The position numbers and the translations under genes were made by a program. A DNA stretch of 64,000 nucleotides, taken from NCBI RefSeq assembly GCF_000213555.1, contig NZ_GL891979.1:352885-416884 (forward strand), read 5' to 3'. Numbering within the stretch: the first letter of the stretch is position 1; each line of letters opens with the position of its first letter. This DNA comes from Dysgonomonas gadei ATCC BAA-286. Its GTDB lineage: Bacteria > Bacteroidota > Bacteroidia > Bacteroidales > Dysgonomonadaceae. The notes under the pieces were generated by a model. It did not search any database. It saw only the letters and a program-made list of their open reading frames with translations, and was not told where the DNA came from. Positions 47,929 through 56,633 of this stretch are shown piece after piece.

Positions 47929-49521
47929 ATGAAAAACATGTTGAAAATATTTTTTACTTTATGCTTGCTGACCGTCTGTTCTATGCAGATATTCTCTCAG
48001 TCAGGCTATAAAAATCCTATCCTAAGGGGATTTAATCCCGATCCCAGTATTTGCCGGGTGAACGATGATTTTTATATGGTTACCTCTTCTTTCGAGTATT
48101 TCCCGGGTTTGCCTATTTATCATAGCAAAGACCTTGTTAACTGGCAGCAGATAGGGCATTGCCTTACCCGTGATTCGCAACTTCCGTTATATAAGGCACC
48201 AGCTTCGGGAGGGCTGTTTGCCCCGTCTTTGCGTTATCACGATGGGCTGTTCTATGTAATATGCACAAACGTGTCGGGCGGAGGTAATTTCTTTTGTACG
48301 GCGACTGATCCTGCCGGCCCGTGGAGCGAGCCTACATGGGTAGATATAAAAAGTATCGACCCCGATATCTTTTGGGACGAAGATGGTAAAACTTATTTCG
48401 TCACACAAGGTGATGAAGGTATCAGAGTGACAGAAGTAGACCTGAAAACAGGAAAAGTGATCGGTTCCGAGCATCTTGTGTGGGGAGGTATCGGAGGACG
48501 TTTCCCAGAAGCTCCTCATATTTATAAGAAAGATGGGTTTTACTACCTGCTACTGGGCGAAGGCGGTACGGAATATATGCATAGTGCAACGATAGGACGC
48601 AGTAAAAATCTTCTTGGCCCTTACGAATCATGCCCACTAAATCCTATACTTACACATGCAAACAGGATAGGGCAGGGGAATCCGATACAGGGTGTAGGAC
48701 ATGCCGACCTGGTGCAAGCCAATGATGGCTCGTGGTGGATGGTATTCCTCGGATTCAGGGTTACGCAGGTATATTCCTATTATCATATACTCGGGCGGGA
48801 AACATTCCTTGCTCCTGTAGACTGGCCGAAAGGCGGGTGGCCACAGGTGAACGGGAATGGGACTGTTTCGCTGGGAATGAACGTACCTACATTGCCGTTG
48901 CATCCTTTCAAGAAAGCTCCGGTACGAACCAATTTTGATGAGGAAAAATTAGACTTCGACTGGCAGTATCTACGCAATCCTATAAGGGAAAACTATTCTC
49001 TTACCGAAAGGAAAGGTCACTTAAGAGTCAGTGCATCACCATATACATTGAATGAAACCGAGGCTGTATCTTTCGTGGCGCGCAGGCAAACAGAACATGA
49101 CTTCAGAGCAGAGACGCTTCTTGAATTTGAATCTTCTGCCGAAAATGAGGAAGCAGGAATCACACTTATCCAGAACAATACACACCATTACGATTTGTTC
49201 CTTAAAAAAGTAAAAGGACAGCATATCGTTCAATTGCGTGTACAGGTAGGTTCACTTTCTTATATAGCAGCCGAAAAAGTGCTTAAAGGCAATAAAGTGA
49301 GATTTATAATTGAAGGTGCTCCGCAGCAATATTCATTCTTTTGTTCCGAAACAGAGAATGGAGATTATAATGAATTGGGAAAACTGGATACCCGCTATCT
49401 GAGCACCGAGGTTGCGGGAGGTTTCACCGGTGTAATGATAGGATTGTATGCTTCATCGAATGGTAAAGTCAGTAAGGCAAAAGCGTATTACGACTGGTTC
49501 GATTACCGGGTGAAAGAATAG
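47929..49521 (+). CDS. GH43 arabinofuranosidase/xylosidase-like enzyme
   Basis: The 530-residue secreted enzyme has a signal ending MQIFSQ, a five-bladed beta-propeller (residues about 25-310) and a C-terminal concanavalin-like beta-sandwich (about 330-528). The catalytic triad is Asp38 (NPDPS), Asp146 (SIDPDIFW) and Glu194 (FPEAPH). The opening NPILRGFNPDPSICRVNDDFYMVTSSFEYFPG pattern is that of subfamily GH43_12-like enzymes, which include the B. ovatus xyloglucan-locus arabinofuranosidases. I infer removal of arabinose side chains from solanaceous-type xyloglucan; beta-xylosidase activity is the alternative. The foldback repeat separates it from GH3. Confidence 0.88.
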   Translation: MKNMLKIFFTLCLLTVCSMQIFSQSGYKNPILRGFNPDPSICRVNDDFYMVTSSFEYFPGLPIYHSKDLVNWQQIGHCLTRDSQLPLYKAPASGGLFAPSLRYHDGLFYVICTNVSGGGNFFCTATDPAGPWSEPTWVDIKSIDPDIFWDEDGKTYFVTQGDEGIRVTEVDLKTGKVIGSEHLVWGGIGGRFPEAPHIYKKDGFYYLLLGEGGTEYMHSATIGRSKNLLGPYESCPLNPILTHANRIGQGNPIQGVGHADLVQANDGSWWMVFLGFRVTQVYSYYHILGRETFLAPVDWPKGGWPQVNGNGTVSLGMNVPTLPLHPFKKAPVRTNFDEEKLDFDWQYLRNPIRENYSLTERKGHLRVSASPYTLNETEAVSFVARRQTEHDFRAETLLEFESSAENEEAGITLIQNNTHHYDLFLKKVKGQHIVQLRVQVGSLSYIAAEKVLKGNKVRFIIEGAPQQYSFFCSETENGDYNELGKLDTRYLSTEVAGGFTGVMIGLYASSNGKVSKAKAYYDWFDYRVKE

Positions 49522-49536
49522 ACATATTCAAACGAA

Positions 49537-49580
49537 AAATAAAAGTGAGATTCTGTAATTGTTGAATCTCACCTTTATTT
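49537..49580. terminator. Bidirectional terminator between GH43 and SGNH esterase genes
   Basis: GTGAGATTC (49545-49553) pairs with GAATCTCAC (49564-49572), flanked by AAAATAAAA on the left and CTTTATTTTTC on the right, so both convergent genes get a hairpin followed by U. Confidence 0.8.
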
Positions 49581-49581
49581 T

Positions 49582-50343
49582 TCAAAACAAACCGGCTGTT
49601 TTCTCTATCCACATATCAGCCATTCGTTTATGGGCGGCGGCAGTAGGATGTATACCGTCCCAAAGCCAATAAGTTGCCGGAACATTCGGATATCTGACTA
49701 ATAAGTCGCCGTATAATTTATCGAACGGAACAAGGACTGCATTATAGTCCGATGCAATCTTTTCTATAATCTCGCTGCATTCACCAAGTAGTTGATGGCG
49801 TAAATTCCACGCCCCCTGTTTATTCAGATTATCAGTTTCATAAGCAAAAGGTGTACATAATACGATTTTAAGATTCGGATTCTTTTCTAAAGATAAATCC
49901 AGAAGGTTACGGTATTTCGTATCCCAACCAGCCAGATCGAAGTCTTTATTTGTCCCATTGCTTAGATATCGGGCTATGTCATTAGTACCGATAAGAATGG
50001 ATAATATATCCGGATTTATTTCCAGAGCATCGTCTTTCCATCGTTTTTCGAGGTCATCTAATGAGTTTCCGCTAATTCCTCTGTTATAAAATACATATCC
50101 CTGTTCCGGAAATGTTCCCATAAAGTAAGCTGCACATAAATACATATAGCCACTGCCGAAAATATGGTTTTGATCCCAATGATTACGTTCAGATGAGGGT
50201 TTTGCATCACCTCCGCCCCAGTTGCCATCAGTGATGGAGTCACCTATATATAGGAATTTTTTGTCTTTCCTTGCTATATCTTGGGCAGGAGTAGCATTTA
50301 TTACTGTAAGGATTATAAGAATGGAAAGTATAGTCTTTTTCAT
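49582..50343 (-). CDS. SGNH/GDSL hydrolase (probable acetyl esterase)
   Basis: The 253-residue secreted protein has a signal ending NATPAQ. The SGNH blocks are YIGDSITDG (nucleophile Ser), NRGISGNS (Gly), LIGTNDIAR (Asn) and DGIHPTAAAH (Asp/His). It resembles sugar acetyl esterases. Lying at the edge of the xyloglucan-type locus and ending against GH43, it likely removes acetyl groups that decorate plant xyloglucan. It is transcribed alone and opposite to GH43, so membership of the same regulon is uncertain. Confidence 0.85.
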   Translation of the reverse strand: MKKTILSILIILTVINATPAQDIARKDKKFLYIGDSITDGNWGGGDAKPSSERNHWDQNHIFGSGYMYLCAAYFMGTFPEQGYVFYNRGISGNSLDDLEKRWKDDALEINPDILSILIGTNDIARYLSNGTNKDFDLAGWDTKYRNLLDLSLEKNPNLKIVLCTPFAYETDNLNKQGAWNLRHQLLGECSEIIEKIASDYNAVLVPFDKLYGDLLVRYPNVPATYWLWDGIHPTAAAHKRMADMWIEKTAGLF

Positions 50344-50509
50344 AGCTGAATTTTACGGGTCTTGTATATCTGTTTATTTACTATGTAAATATAGTGATTT
50401 GTATAAAAAAGTTTGATAGGGAATGTCTGAAATATACTATGAACTTTGTACAGATATTATTGAGATGGTAAATCAAAAGAGATTACTTTGTGGGTAATCT
50501 CTTTATAAA

Positions 50510-50794
50510 TTAAATATTAGATAATGTAGGTATCCCTTTTCTGTTATATCTCAACTCTTTCTCTTTCTTTTTATCCAAATATTTTTTTATCCTTGCTTTT
50601 CTGATAAGAATATTGACAGAGATGGCTATCGCACAATATATCAGGAATGGAACAACAATAAAATATGGTATATAACTTGTATATTCTCCAAAGTCAAAAT
50701 CGCCCACAGCCAGAATCAGTAAATAAGAAAAGAAAACGATGTATGAAATCCTGTGTATTACCTTGTATTTCTCATATTTTTGCATAATAATCAA
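50510..50794 (-). CDS. Small two-helix membrane protein of unknown function
   Basis: The 94-residue frame encodes two hydrophobic helices (ISYIVFFSYLLILAVG and IPYFIVVPFLIYCAIAISVNIL) and a strongly basic C-terminal tail (RKARIKKYLDKKKEKELRYNRKG). The true start may be the Met at 50785. The pattern of two helices and a positive cytoplasmic tail supports a real membrane protein. I recognise no family and the neighbours give no clue. Confidence 0.55.
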   Translation of the reverse strand: MIIMQKYEKYKVIHRISYIVFFSYLLILAVGDFDFGEYTSYIPYFIVVPFLIYCAIAISVNILIRKARIKKYLDKKKEKELRYNRKGIPTLSNI

Positions 50795-51055
50795 ATTTTA
50801 ATCTGTTATAAACTATAAGAAATTAGATTCTTAAAATAATTAGCAGTGAAGTCTTTTCATACGCACCCTTTCTTCTAAAAATATTTATATAATCTGTTTG
50901 GATAAACATAGACCTTAAAAAGCAGATTTCCAAATATTTTACATAATCTTTACAATTTCTGGGACCTTTATTGGATATTTTGATATAAATTGCAACCTGT
51001 TTTCGTCCTATTTAAAACAACTTCTTCTCCAAGAAGTAAAAAAACGATGATAAAA

Positions 51056-51085
51056 TTTGTATTTAAAAAAAAGTTTATAACTTTG
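51056..51085 (+). promoter_or_regulatory. Consensus promoter of the ilv operon
   Basis: TTTG (51056-51059) and TAACTTTG (51078-51085) are separated by 18 bases, an almost ideal Bacteroidetes sigma-ABfr promoter. Transcription should begin near 51091, about 18 bases before the leader peptide ATG. Confidence 0.8.
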
Positions 51086-51108
51086 TGTTCACTTTTTGAT
51101 ATGAAATT

Positions 51109-51171
51109 ATGACAAATTGCTTTTTACATGTCCTCATTCTTGATATTCTCCTCGTCGGCCAGAATAAATGA
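51109..51171 (+). CDS. ilv operon leader peptide
   Basis: This is a 20-codon frame too short for usual gene callers. Its middle reads LHVLILDILLV: nine of eleven codons specify Leu, Ile or Val, including three CTC codons. It starts just after the promoter and its stop codon lies inside the antiterminator strand, as in the leader peptides of enteric ilv operons. Ribosome stalling on these codons under branched-chain amino-acid shortage would leave the following RNA free to form the antiterminator. Confidence 0.8.
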   Translation: MTNCFLHVLILDILLVGQNK

Positions 51172-51250
51172 GAAAGGTGTGTATATTAGCTTGATAATAT
51201 AAGGAATAAATAAAATATAGCCTTTCTCATTCTTGGGAAAGGCTTTTTTA
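51168..51250 (+). promoter_or_regulatory. Ribosome-mediated transcription attenuator of the ilv operon
   Basis: The terminator is AGCCTTTC (51219-51226) paired with GAAAGGCT (51237-51244), followed by seven T. The antiterminator is ATGAGAAAGG (51168-51177) paired over ten bases with CCTTTCTCAT (51221-51230), which uses the left terminator arm. The two cannot form together. ATGAGAAAGG overlaps the leader stop codon, so a ribosome reaching the stop would hide it and allow termination. CTCATTCTTG occurs both in the leader coding part (51133-51142) and in the terminator loop (51226-51235), so the leader could also pair weakly with the antiterminator strand. Confidence 0.82.
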
Positions 51251-51328
51251 TAATATTCCGGATAATAAATAAACTAAAAAACAACTATAAGCCTGTGGTG
51301 ATGAGCTAACGGCTAAATTAAGAAAGTT

Positions 51329-53161
51329 ATGGGATTTGAATTAAGAAGTTCGACAAGTACACAAGGTAGACGCATGGCAGGAGCCAGAGCTCTATGGCGG
51401 GCAAACGGTATGAAGGAAGAACAGATGGGAAAACCATTAATTGCCATCGTAAATTCATTTACGCAGTTTGTACCGGGACATGTTCATCTACATGAAATAG
51501 GACAAAAGGTTAAAGCTGAAATAGAAGCGTTAGGTTGTTTCGCTGCCGAATTTAATACTATTGCTATCGATGATGGTATTGCGATGGGACATGATGGCAT
51601 GCTCTATTCCCTCCCTTCGCGCGATCTGATAGCTGATAGCGTAGAATATATGGTAAACGCACATAAGGCCGATGCAATGATTTGTATCAGCAACTGCGAC
51701 AAGATTACCCCCGGAATGCTGATGGCGGCCATGAGACTGAATATTCCTGCAATTTTTGTTTCAGGCGGACCGATGGAAGCAGGAAAGATGGATGGCCAAC
51801 AGCTCGACCTGATAGATGCCATGATAAAGTCTGCCGATGATTCAGTTTCCGATAGGGAAGTAAGTTTAATAGAAAAAGCTGCTTGCCCTACTTGTGGTTC
51901 TTGTTCGGGTATGTTTACGGCAAATTCGATGAACTGCCTGAACGAAGCTATCGGATTAGCACTGCCCGGCAATGGTACTATCGTAGCCACACATGCCAAC
52001 CGCATGCAATTGTTCAAAAATGCGGCAAAACAAATCGTTACCAATGCCTATCGTTACTACAGAGATGGAGACGAGTCGGTTCTCCCTCGTAAAATTGCAA
52101 CAAAAACAGCTTTCCTTAATGCTATGACACTCGACATAGCTATGGGAGGTTCTACAAATACTATTCTTCACCTTTTAGCTATTGCTCAGGAAGCCGAAGT
52201 GGATTTCACAATGGATGATATTGATAAATTGTCCCGTAAAACACCTTGCCTCTGCAAAGTTGCTCCCAATACACAGAAATATCATATACAGGACGTAAAC
52301 CGTGCAGGAGGTATTTTGGGCATAATGAAAGAACTGGATAGAGCTAAGTTGATAGATAGTTCTGTTTCAAGGGCAGATGGACTTACACTTGCCCAAGCAA
52401 TTAGTAAATATGATATTACAAAAAATACAATTATAACCAGAGAGGCGGAGCTTACATACAAATCGGCTCCCGGTAATCGCTTTAATCTTGTAATGGGGTC
52501 TCAGGATAATTATTTTCCTACACTCGATATAGACAGGGAAGCGGGATGTATTCGTAATGTAGAACATGCCTATACCAAAGACGGAGGTCTTGCTATACTG
52601 AAGGGGAATATTGCACAGAACGGATGTGTAGTGAAAACAGCGGGGGTGGATGAAAGCATTTTCAAATTTAAGGGGACTGCAAAAGTATTTCATTCGCAGG
52701 ATGCGGCATGTGAAGGTATTCTGAAAGGTGAAGTTGTTGCCGGAGATGTAGTCATCATTACATATGAAGGACCGAAAGGTGGACCTGGTATGCAGGAAAT
52801 GTTATACCCGACGTCCTATATTAAATCTAAGCATTTGGGTAAAGAATGTGCTTTGATTACAGATGGACGGTTCTCCGGAGGTACATCCGGCTTGTCTATT
52901 GGTCACGTTTCACCCGAAGCTGCATCAGGCGGAGCCATAGGGCTGGTTCGTAGTGGCGATATCATAGAAATAGATATTCCTAAACGTTCCATTAATGTGA
53001 AGCTTTCTGATGCAGAACTGGAAGCACGACGACAGGAAGAATTGGCAAAAGGAAAGGATGCTTTTAAGCCAAATCGCGAGCGTTATGTATCCAAAGCACT
53101 GAAAGCCTATGCGAGCATGGTAAGTTCGGCTGATTTGGGAGCAATAAGAATTATCGAATAA
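51329..53161 (+). CDS. ilvD: Dihydroxy-acid dehydratase
   Basis: The 610-residue cytoplasmic enzyme dehydrates 2,3-dihydroxyisovalerate and 2,3-dihydroxy-3-methylvalerate to the 2-keto acids of valine and isoleucine synthesis. The iron-sulfur cluster cysteines are visible in SNCDKITPGML and CPTCGSCSGMFTANSMNCL. DGRFSGGTSGLSIGHVSPEAA near the end is the family C-terminal signature. Length is normal. It is the first structural gene after the attenuator, 78 bases beyond the terminator T run. Confidence 0.96.
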   Translation: MGFELRSSTSTQGRRMAGARALWRANGMKEEQMGKPLIAIVNSFTQFVPGHVHLHEIGQKVKAEIEALGCFAAEFNTIAIDDGIAMGHDGMLYSLPSRDLIADSVEYMVNAHKADAMICISNCDKITPGMLMAAMRLNIPAIFVSGGPMEAGKMDGQQLDLIDAMIKSADDSVSDREVSLIEKAACPTCGSCSGMFTANSMNCLNEAIGLALPGNGTIVATHANRMQLFKNAAKQIVTNAYRYYRDGDESVLPRKIATKTAFLNAMTLDIAMGGSTNTILHLLAIAQEAEVDFTMDDIDKLSRKTPCLCKVAPNTQKYHIQDVNRAGGILGIMKELDRAKLIDSSVSRADGLTLAQAISKYDITKNTIITREAELTYKSAPGNRFNLVMGSQDNYFPTLDIDREAGCIRNVEHAYTKDGGLAILKGNIAQNGCVVKTAGVDESIFKFKGTAKVFHSQDAACEGILKGEVVAGDVVIITYEGPKGGPGMQEMLYPTSYIKSKHLGKECALITDGRFSGGTSGLSIGHVSPEAASGGAIGLVRSGDIIEIDIPKRSINVKLSDAELEARRQEELAKGKDAFKPNRERYVSKALKAYASMVSSADLGAIRIIE

Positions 53162-53184
53162 GAGATCCGTAATAAAATATAGGA

Positions 53185-54159
53185 ATGAATATTGTTCTTT
53201 GTATCGATAATAATTATATTATGCCTTGTGGTATAACAATGATTTCTATATTGGAGAATAACGGAGATTTACCTGTTACTTTTTATATAATAGGTATGGA
53301 TCTTAGTGAAAAATCCAAAGATGAATTGTCTTTAGTGCTTTTTCGGTATCCGAATTCCTCGCTTTTCTTCTATGATATAAAGACAGAATTCCTGGAATCA
53401 TATAATTTTTCGTTGTATGGTTTCGACCATTTGAGTCTTGCTTCATATTCGAGGCTTTTTATCGCTGATATACTTCCCCGGGATATAAATAAAGTACTAT
53501 ACCTGGATAGTGATATTATCGTATCTCAAAGTTTATCCGCACTATGGAATACTGATATAGATAATTATGCTGTTGCCGGAGTTCCCGATATGTATTGCAC
53601 GTTTTACGCCAATGTTTTTGAGGTCTTTGGATATAGCGATTCATTTAAGTATGTCAATGCAGGCGTACTGTTGATAAATCTGAAATATTGGAGGGAACAA
53701 AACCTGATGGAGCATTTTATCAATTTCTATAATGAGAATCATGAACGGTTACTCTACCATGATCAGGATATTATCAATGGAACTTTGTATGACTCTAAAC
53801 TGGCATTGCCTATAAAATACAATGCTTTGGATTTTTACTTTTTCCGTATGAGGCACGATTTTTATCAATATCAGAACGAGATTGATGAGGCGATGAAAAC
53901 TCCGGTGATCATTCATTATACATCTCCTGATAAACCATGGATAATGACATGTGAGCATCCTTTGAAAAAGGAGTTTCTGAAGTATAAGAAATTGTCTCCC
54001 TGGAGAAAAGTCCCATTAATATGGAACAATAATGAATCGCTATCAAAAAAAATAAAATGTTATAAGAGGGCAGTTTTGTATGCCTTAGGATTGAAAGAGC
54101 CGAAAAAGTATTTAAGGGTGGTGAGGAACACCAAAGATTATGGATATGAATTCAAATAA
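53185..54159 (+). CDS. GT8 family glycosyltransferase
   Basis: The 324-residue protein is a GT-A fold glycosyltransferase of family 8 (general stress protein A / LPS galactosyl- or glucosyltransferase type). It begins NIVLCIDNNYIMPCGITMISIL, has the metal-binding DxD in VLYLDSDIIV, the KYVNAGVLLINLKYWRE motif, the DQDIINGTL motif and a final HYTSPDKPW where His would contact the donor. It has no signal peptide and likely acts on the cytoplasmic face for surface glycan or LPS assembly. It lies 23 bases after ilvD and 50 before ilvB on the same strand, an unexpected guest in an amino-acid operon. Confidence 0.88.
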   Translation: MNIVLCIDNNYIMPCGITMISILENNGDLPVTFYIIGMDLSEKSKDELSLVLFRYPNSSLFFYDIKTEFLESYNFSLYGFDHLSLASYSRLFIADILPRDINKVLYLDSDIIVSQSLSALWNTDIDNYAVAGVPDMYCTFYANVFEVFGYSDSFKYVNAGVLLINLKYWREQNLMEHFINFYNENHERLLYHDQDIINGTLYDSKLALPIKYNALDFYFFRMRHDFYQYQNEIDEAMKTPVIIHYTSPDKPWIMTCEHPLKKEFLKYKKLSPWRKVPLIWNNNESLSKKIKCYKRAVLYALGLKEPKKYLRVVRNTKDYGYEFK

Positions 54160-54215
54160 CGGCTTATATAATTTTGGATTAATTCAGTAAATGATAGAGT
54201 ATAATATATATGATT

Positions 54216-55916
54216 ATGGATACAAAAATAACAGGAAGTGAAGCCCTTATCCGTTCTTTGATAAATGAAGGGGTAGATACTATATTCGGATATCCGGGAG
54301 GTGCTATTATGCCCGTATTCGATTGCTTATACGATTTCAAAAAAGAGATAAATCATATTCTTGTTCGTCACGAACAGGGGGCAACGCACGCGGCGCAAGG
54401 TTATGCACGCACTTCGGGCAAAGTTGGAGTGGCTCTTGTGACATCCGGGCCCGGAGCCACGAACGCAGTTACAGGTATAGCCGATGCTATGCTCGATAGT
54501 ACGCCTATGGTTGTAATATCCGGTCAGGTTGTTTCTTCCCTTTTGGGTAGTGACGCTTTTCAGGAAGCAGATGTTGTGGGTATCACCCAGCCTATTTCGA
54601 AATGGTCGTATCAGATACGCCGCCCCGAAGATATAGCTTGGGCAGTTGCAAGAGCATTTTATATAGCTTCTACAGGTCGCCCGGGTCCGGTAGTACTCGA
54701 TATTACCAAAGATGCTCAGGCTGGAAAAGTCGAAAATTATGCATATAATAAGGAAATCTTTATTCGTAGTTATCAGCCAAAACCCGATGTTAAAGATGCT
54801 GAAATAGAAGCTGCAGTACAAATAATAAACGAAGCAAAGAAGCCTTTGGCTTTGGTAGGTCAGGGTGTTATTTTGGGAAATGCAGAAAAAGAACTCCTTG
54901 CTTTTCTTGAAAAATCAGGTGTTCCTGCTGCATCCACAGTATTGGGACTTTCGGCCATACCATCCGATCATCCGCAACATGTAGGAATGTTGGGTATGCA
55001 TGGTAATATAGGGCCTAATCGTAAGACGAATGAGTGTGATGTGCTGATTGCCATCGGTATGCGTTTCGACGACCGTGTAACCGGAGATTTGAAGACATAT
55101 GCCAAACAGGCAAAGATTATACACTTCGATATAGATAAGGCAGAAATAAATAAGAATGTGACTGTAACTGCCCGTGTATTGGGTGATGTAAAAGACTCTC
55201 TGCCCAAAGTTACAGAGAAACTTAAAGGGAATCGATTTCCGGAATGGCTGGCTGAGTTCAGGGCTTGCGACGATGAGGAATATAACTTTGTTATCAAAGA
55301 TGAACTACATCCCGAATCAGGAAAACTGAAAATGGGAGAAGTTATAAATAAAGTATCGGAGGCTACGAATAATGATGCGGTACTTGTTACAGATGTAGGC
55401 CAGCACCAGATGATGGGTGTTCGCTATTTCAAATACAATCGTAGCCGTAGCGTGGTTACTTCCGGCGGACTGGGTACAATGGGGTTTGGGCTTCCGGCAG
55501 CTATCGGAGCTAAATACGGTGCACCGGACCGTACGGTATGTTTGTTCGTGGGCGATGGAGGTATACAAATGACTATACAGGAGCTAGGCACTATCATGCA
55601 AACAGGCATCGACGTTAAAATCGTAATTTTGAATAATCACTTTTTGGGAATGGTACGCCAGTGGCAGGAACTTTTCTTTGACGAACGGTATTCCGAAACA
55701 GTAATGAAAAATCCTGATTTTGTAAAAATAGCTGAGGCATATAATATTCCGGCTAAAAAGGTGGATACAAGAGAAGAGCTGGATAAAGCTATAGCGGACA
55801 TGCTGAGCCACAAAGGTTCTTATTTGCTGGATGTACAGGTTGAGGCTAAGGGTATGGTATATCCGATGGTTCCGGCTGGCACATGTGTGACAAATATATT
55901 ATTGGGAAATGAATAA
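54216..55916 (+). CDS. ilvB: Acetolactate synthase, large (catalytic) subunit
   Basis: This thiamine-diphosphate enzyme condenses pyruvate with pyruvate or 2-ketobutyrate, the first common step to Val, Leu and Ile. The ATG at 54216 (MDTKITGSEALI) is used; another ATG is two codons upstream. The catalytic Glu lies in RHEQGATHAAQGYAR, the FAD-binding middle domain spans about 190-350, and the ThDP motif is VGDGGIQMTIQELG ... VILNN near residues 450-475. It is the biosynthetic type, about 566 residues long, and needs the small subunit encoded next for full activity and valine feedback. Confidence 0.95.
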   Translation: MDTKITGSEALIRSLINEGVDTIFGYPGGAIMPVFDCLYDFKKEINHILVRHEQGATHAAQGYARTSGKVGVALVTSGPGATNAVTGIADAMLDSTPMVVISGQVVSSLLGSDAFQEADVVGITQPISKWSYQIRRPEDIAWAVARAFYIASTGRPGPVVLDITKDAQAGKVENYAYNKEIFIRSYQPKPDVKDAEIEAAVQIINEAKKPLALVGQGVILGNAEKELLAFLEKSGVPAASTVLGLSAIPSDHPQHVGMLGMHGNIGPNRKTNECDVLIAIGMRFDDRVTGDLKTYAKQAKIIHFDIDKAEINKNVTVTARVLGDVKDSLPKVTEKLKGNRFPEWLAEFRACDDEEYNFVIKDELHPESGKLKMGEVINKVSEATNNDAVLVTDVGQHQMMGVRYFKYNRSRSVVTSGGLGTMGFGLPAAIGAKYGAPDRTVCLFVGDGGIQMTIQELGTIMQTGIDVKIVILNNHFLGMVRQWQELFFDERYSETVMKNPDFVKIAEAYNIPAKKVDTREELDKAIADMLSHKGSYLLDVQVEAKGMVYPMVPAGTCVTNILLGNE

Positions 55917-56011
55917 TCAATTAGCAAATTCGGATATTAGCAAATTCGAAAATGAATAAGAGATATAACATTTGCTAATATGCTAATACGCTAATTTTCA
56001 AATTAAAAATT
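55917..56011. repeat. TTTGCTAATA-type inverted repeat between ilvB and ilvN
   Basis: The gap reads TTAGCAAATTCGGATATTAGCAAATTCG on the left and CATTTGCTAATATGCTAATA on the right, which are complementary and could form a stem. The right word (55969-55988) is an exact 20-base match to bases 4-23 of the window. It may be a dispersed intergenic repeat and could act as an mRNA-stability or translational-balance element between the two subunit genes. Confidence 0.6.
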
Positions 56012-56563
56012 ATGCAAGATAAAACATTATATACAGTAACCATTTTTTCGGAAAATACAGTCGGGCTGCTCAGTCAGGTAACCAGCGTATTTACCCGTCG
56101 CCAGCTGAATATAGAAACTCTTTCTGTATCGCCGTCAGCATTGAAAGGAATACACAAGTTTACGATCACTGTTTTCTGCGATGAAGAGATGATAAAGAAA
56201 GTTGTTCTGCAAGTCGATAAACGTGTCGATGTTCTGAAATCGTATTATAATACTAATGATGAGCTGATACATCAGGAGATTGCCCTCTACAAACTTTCCA
56301 CTCCCGATTTCTTGAAAATAGAGTCGGTGGAAGGTCTTATCAGGAGATACAATGCGCGTATCCTCGATATCAATGAAAATAGTGTGGTTTTGGAGAAAAC
56401 CGGACATTATCAGGAAACGCAGGATCTGTTTGAGGAATTGAGTAAAACGATAGGGGTATTACAGTTTATCCGTTCAGGGCGAGTGGCGATCACCAAATCC
56501 AAAATAGAGCGGCTTAGTGATATGCTGGCCGAACTGGATAAAAAATACGAAGTGGATAAGTAA
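56012..56563 (+). CDS. ilvN: Acetolactate synthase, small (regulatory) subunit
   Basis: The 183-residue protein has an N-terminal ACT domain (LYTVTIFSENTVGLLSQVTSVF, about 4-75) that binds valine, and a second ACT-like domain (about 85-165; LIRRYNARILDINENSVVLEKTG). It stimulates the large subunit and confers feedback inhibition. Slightly long tail after residue 165 but within the family range. The gene is 95 bases after ilvB, separated by the repeat described above. Confidence 0.92.
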   Translation: MQDKTLYTVTIFSENTVGLLSQVTSVFTRRQLNIETLSVSPSALKGIHKFTITVFCDEEMIKKVVLQVDKRVDVLKSYYNTNDELIHQEIALYKLSTPDFLKIESVEGLIRRYNARILDINENSVVLEKTGHYQETQDLFEELSKTIGVLQFIRSGRVAITKSKIERLSDMLAELDKKYEVDK

Positions 56564-56633
56564 TGAGTTGTTAACAGATTTGAGTATTTTTACAAATCGT
56601 TATTAACTTAATACTAACTCATATACTTATAAC

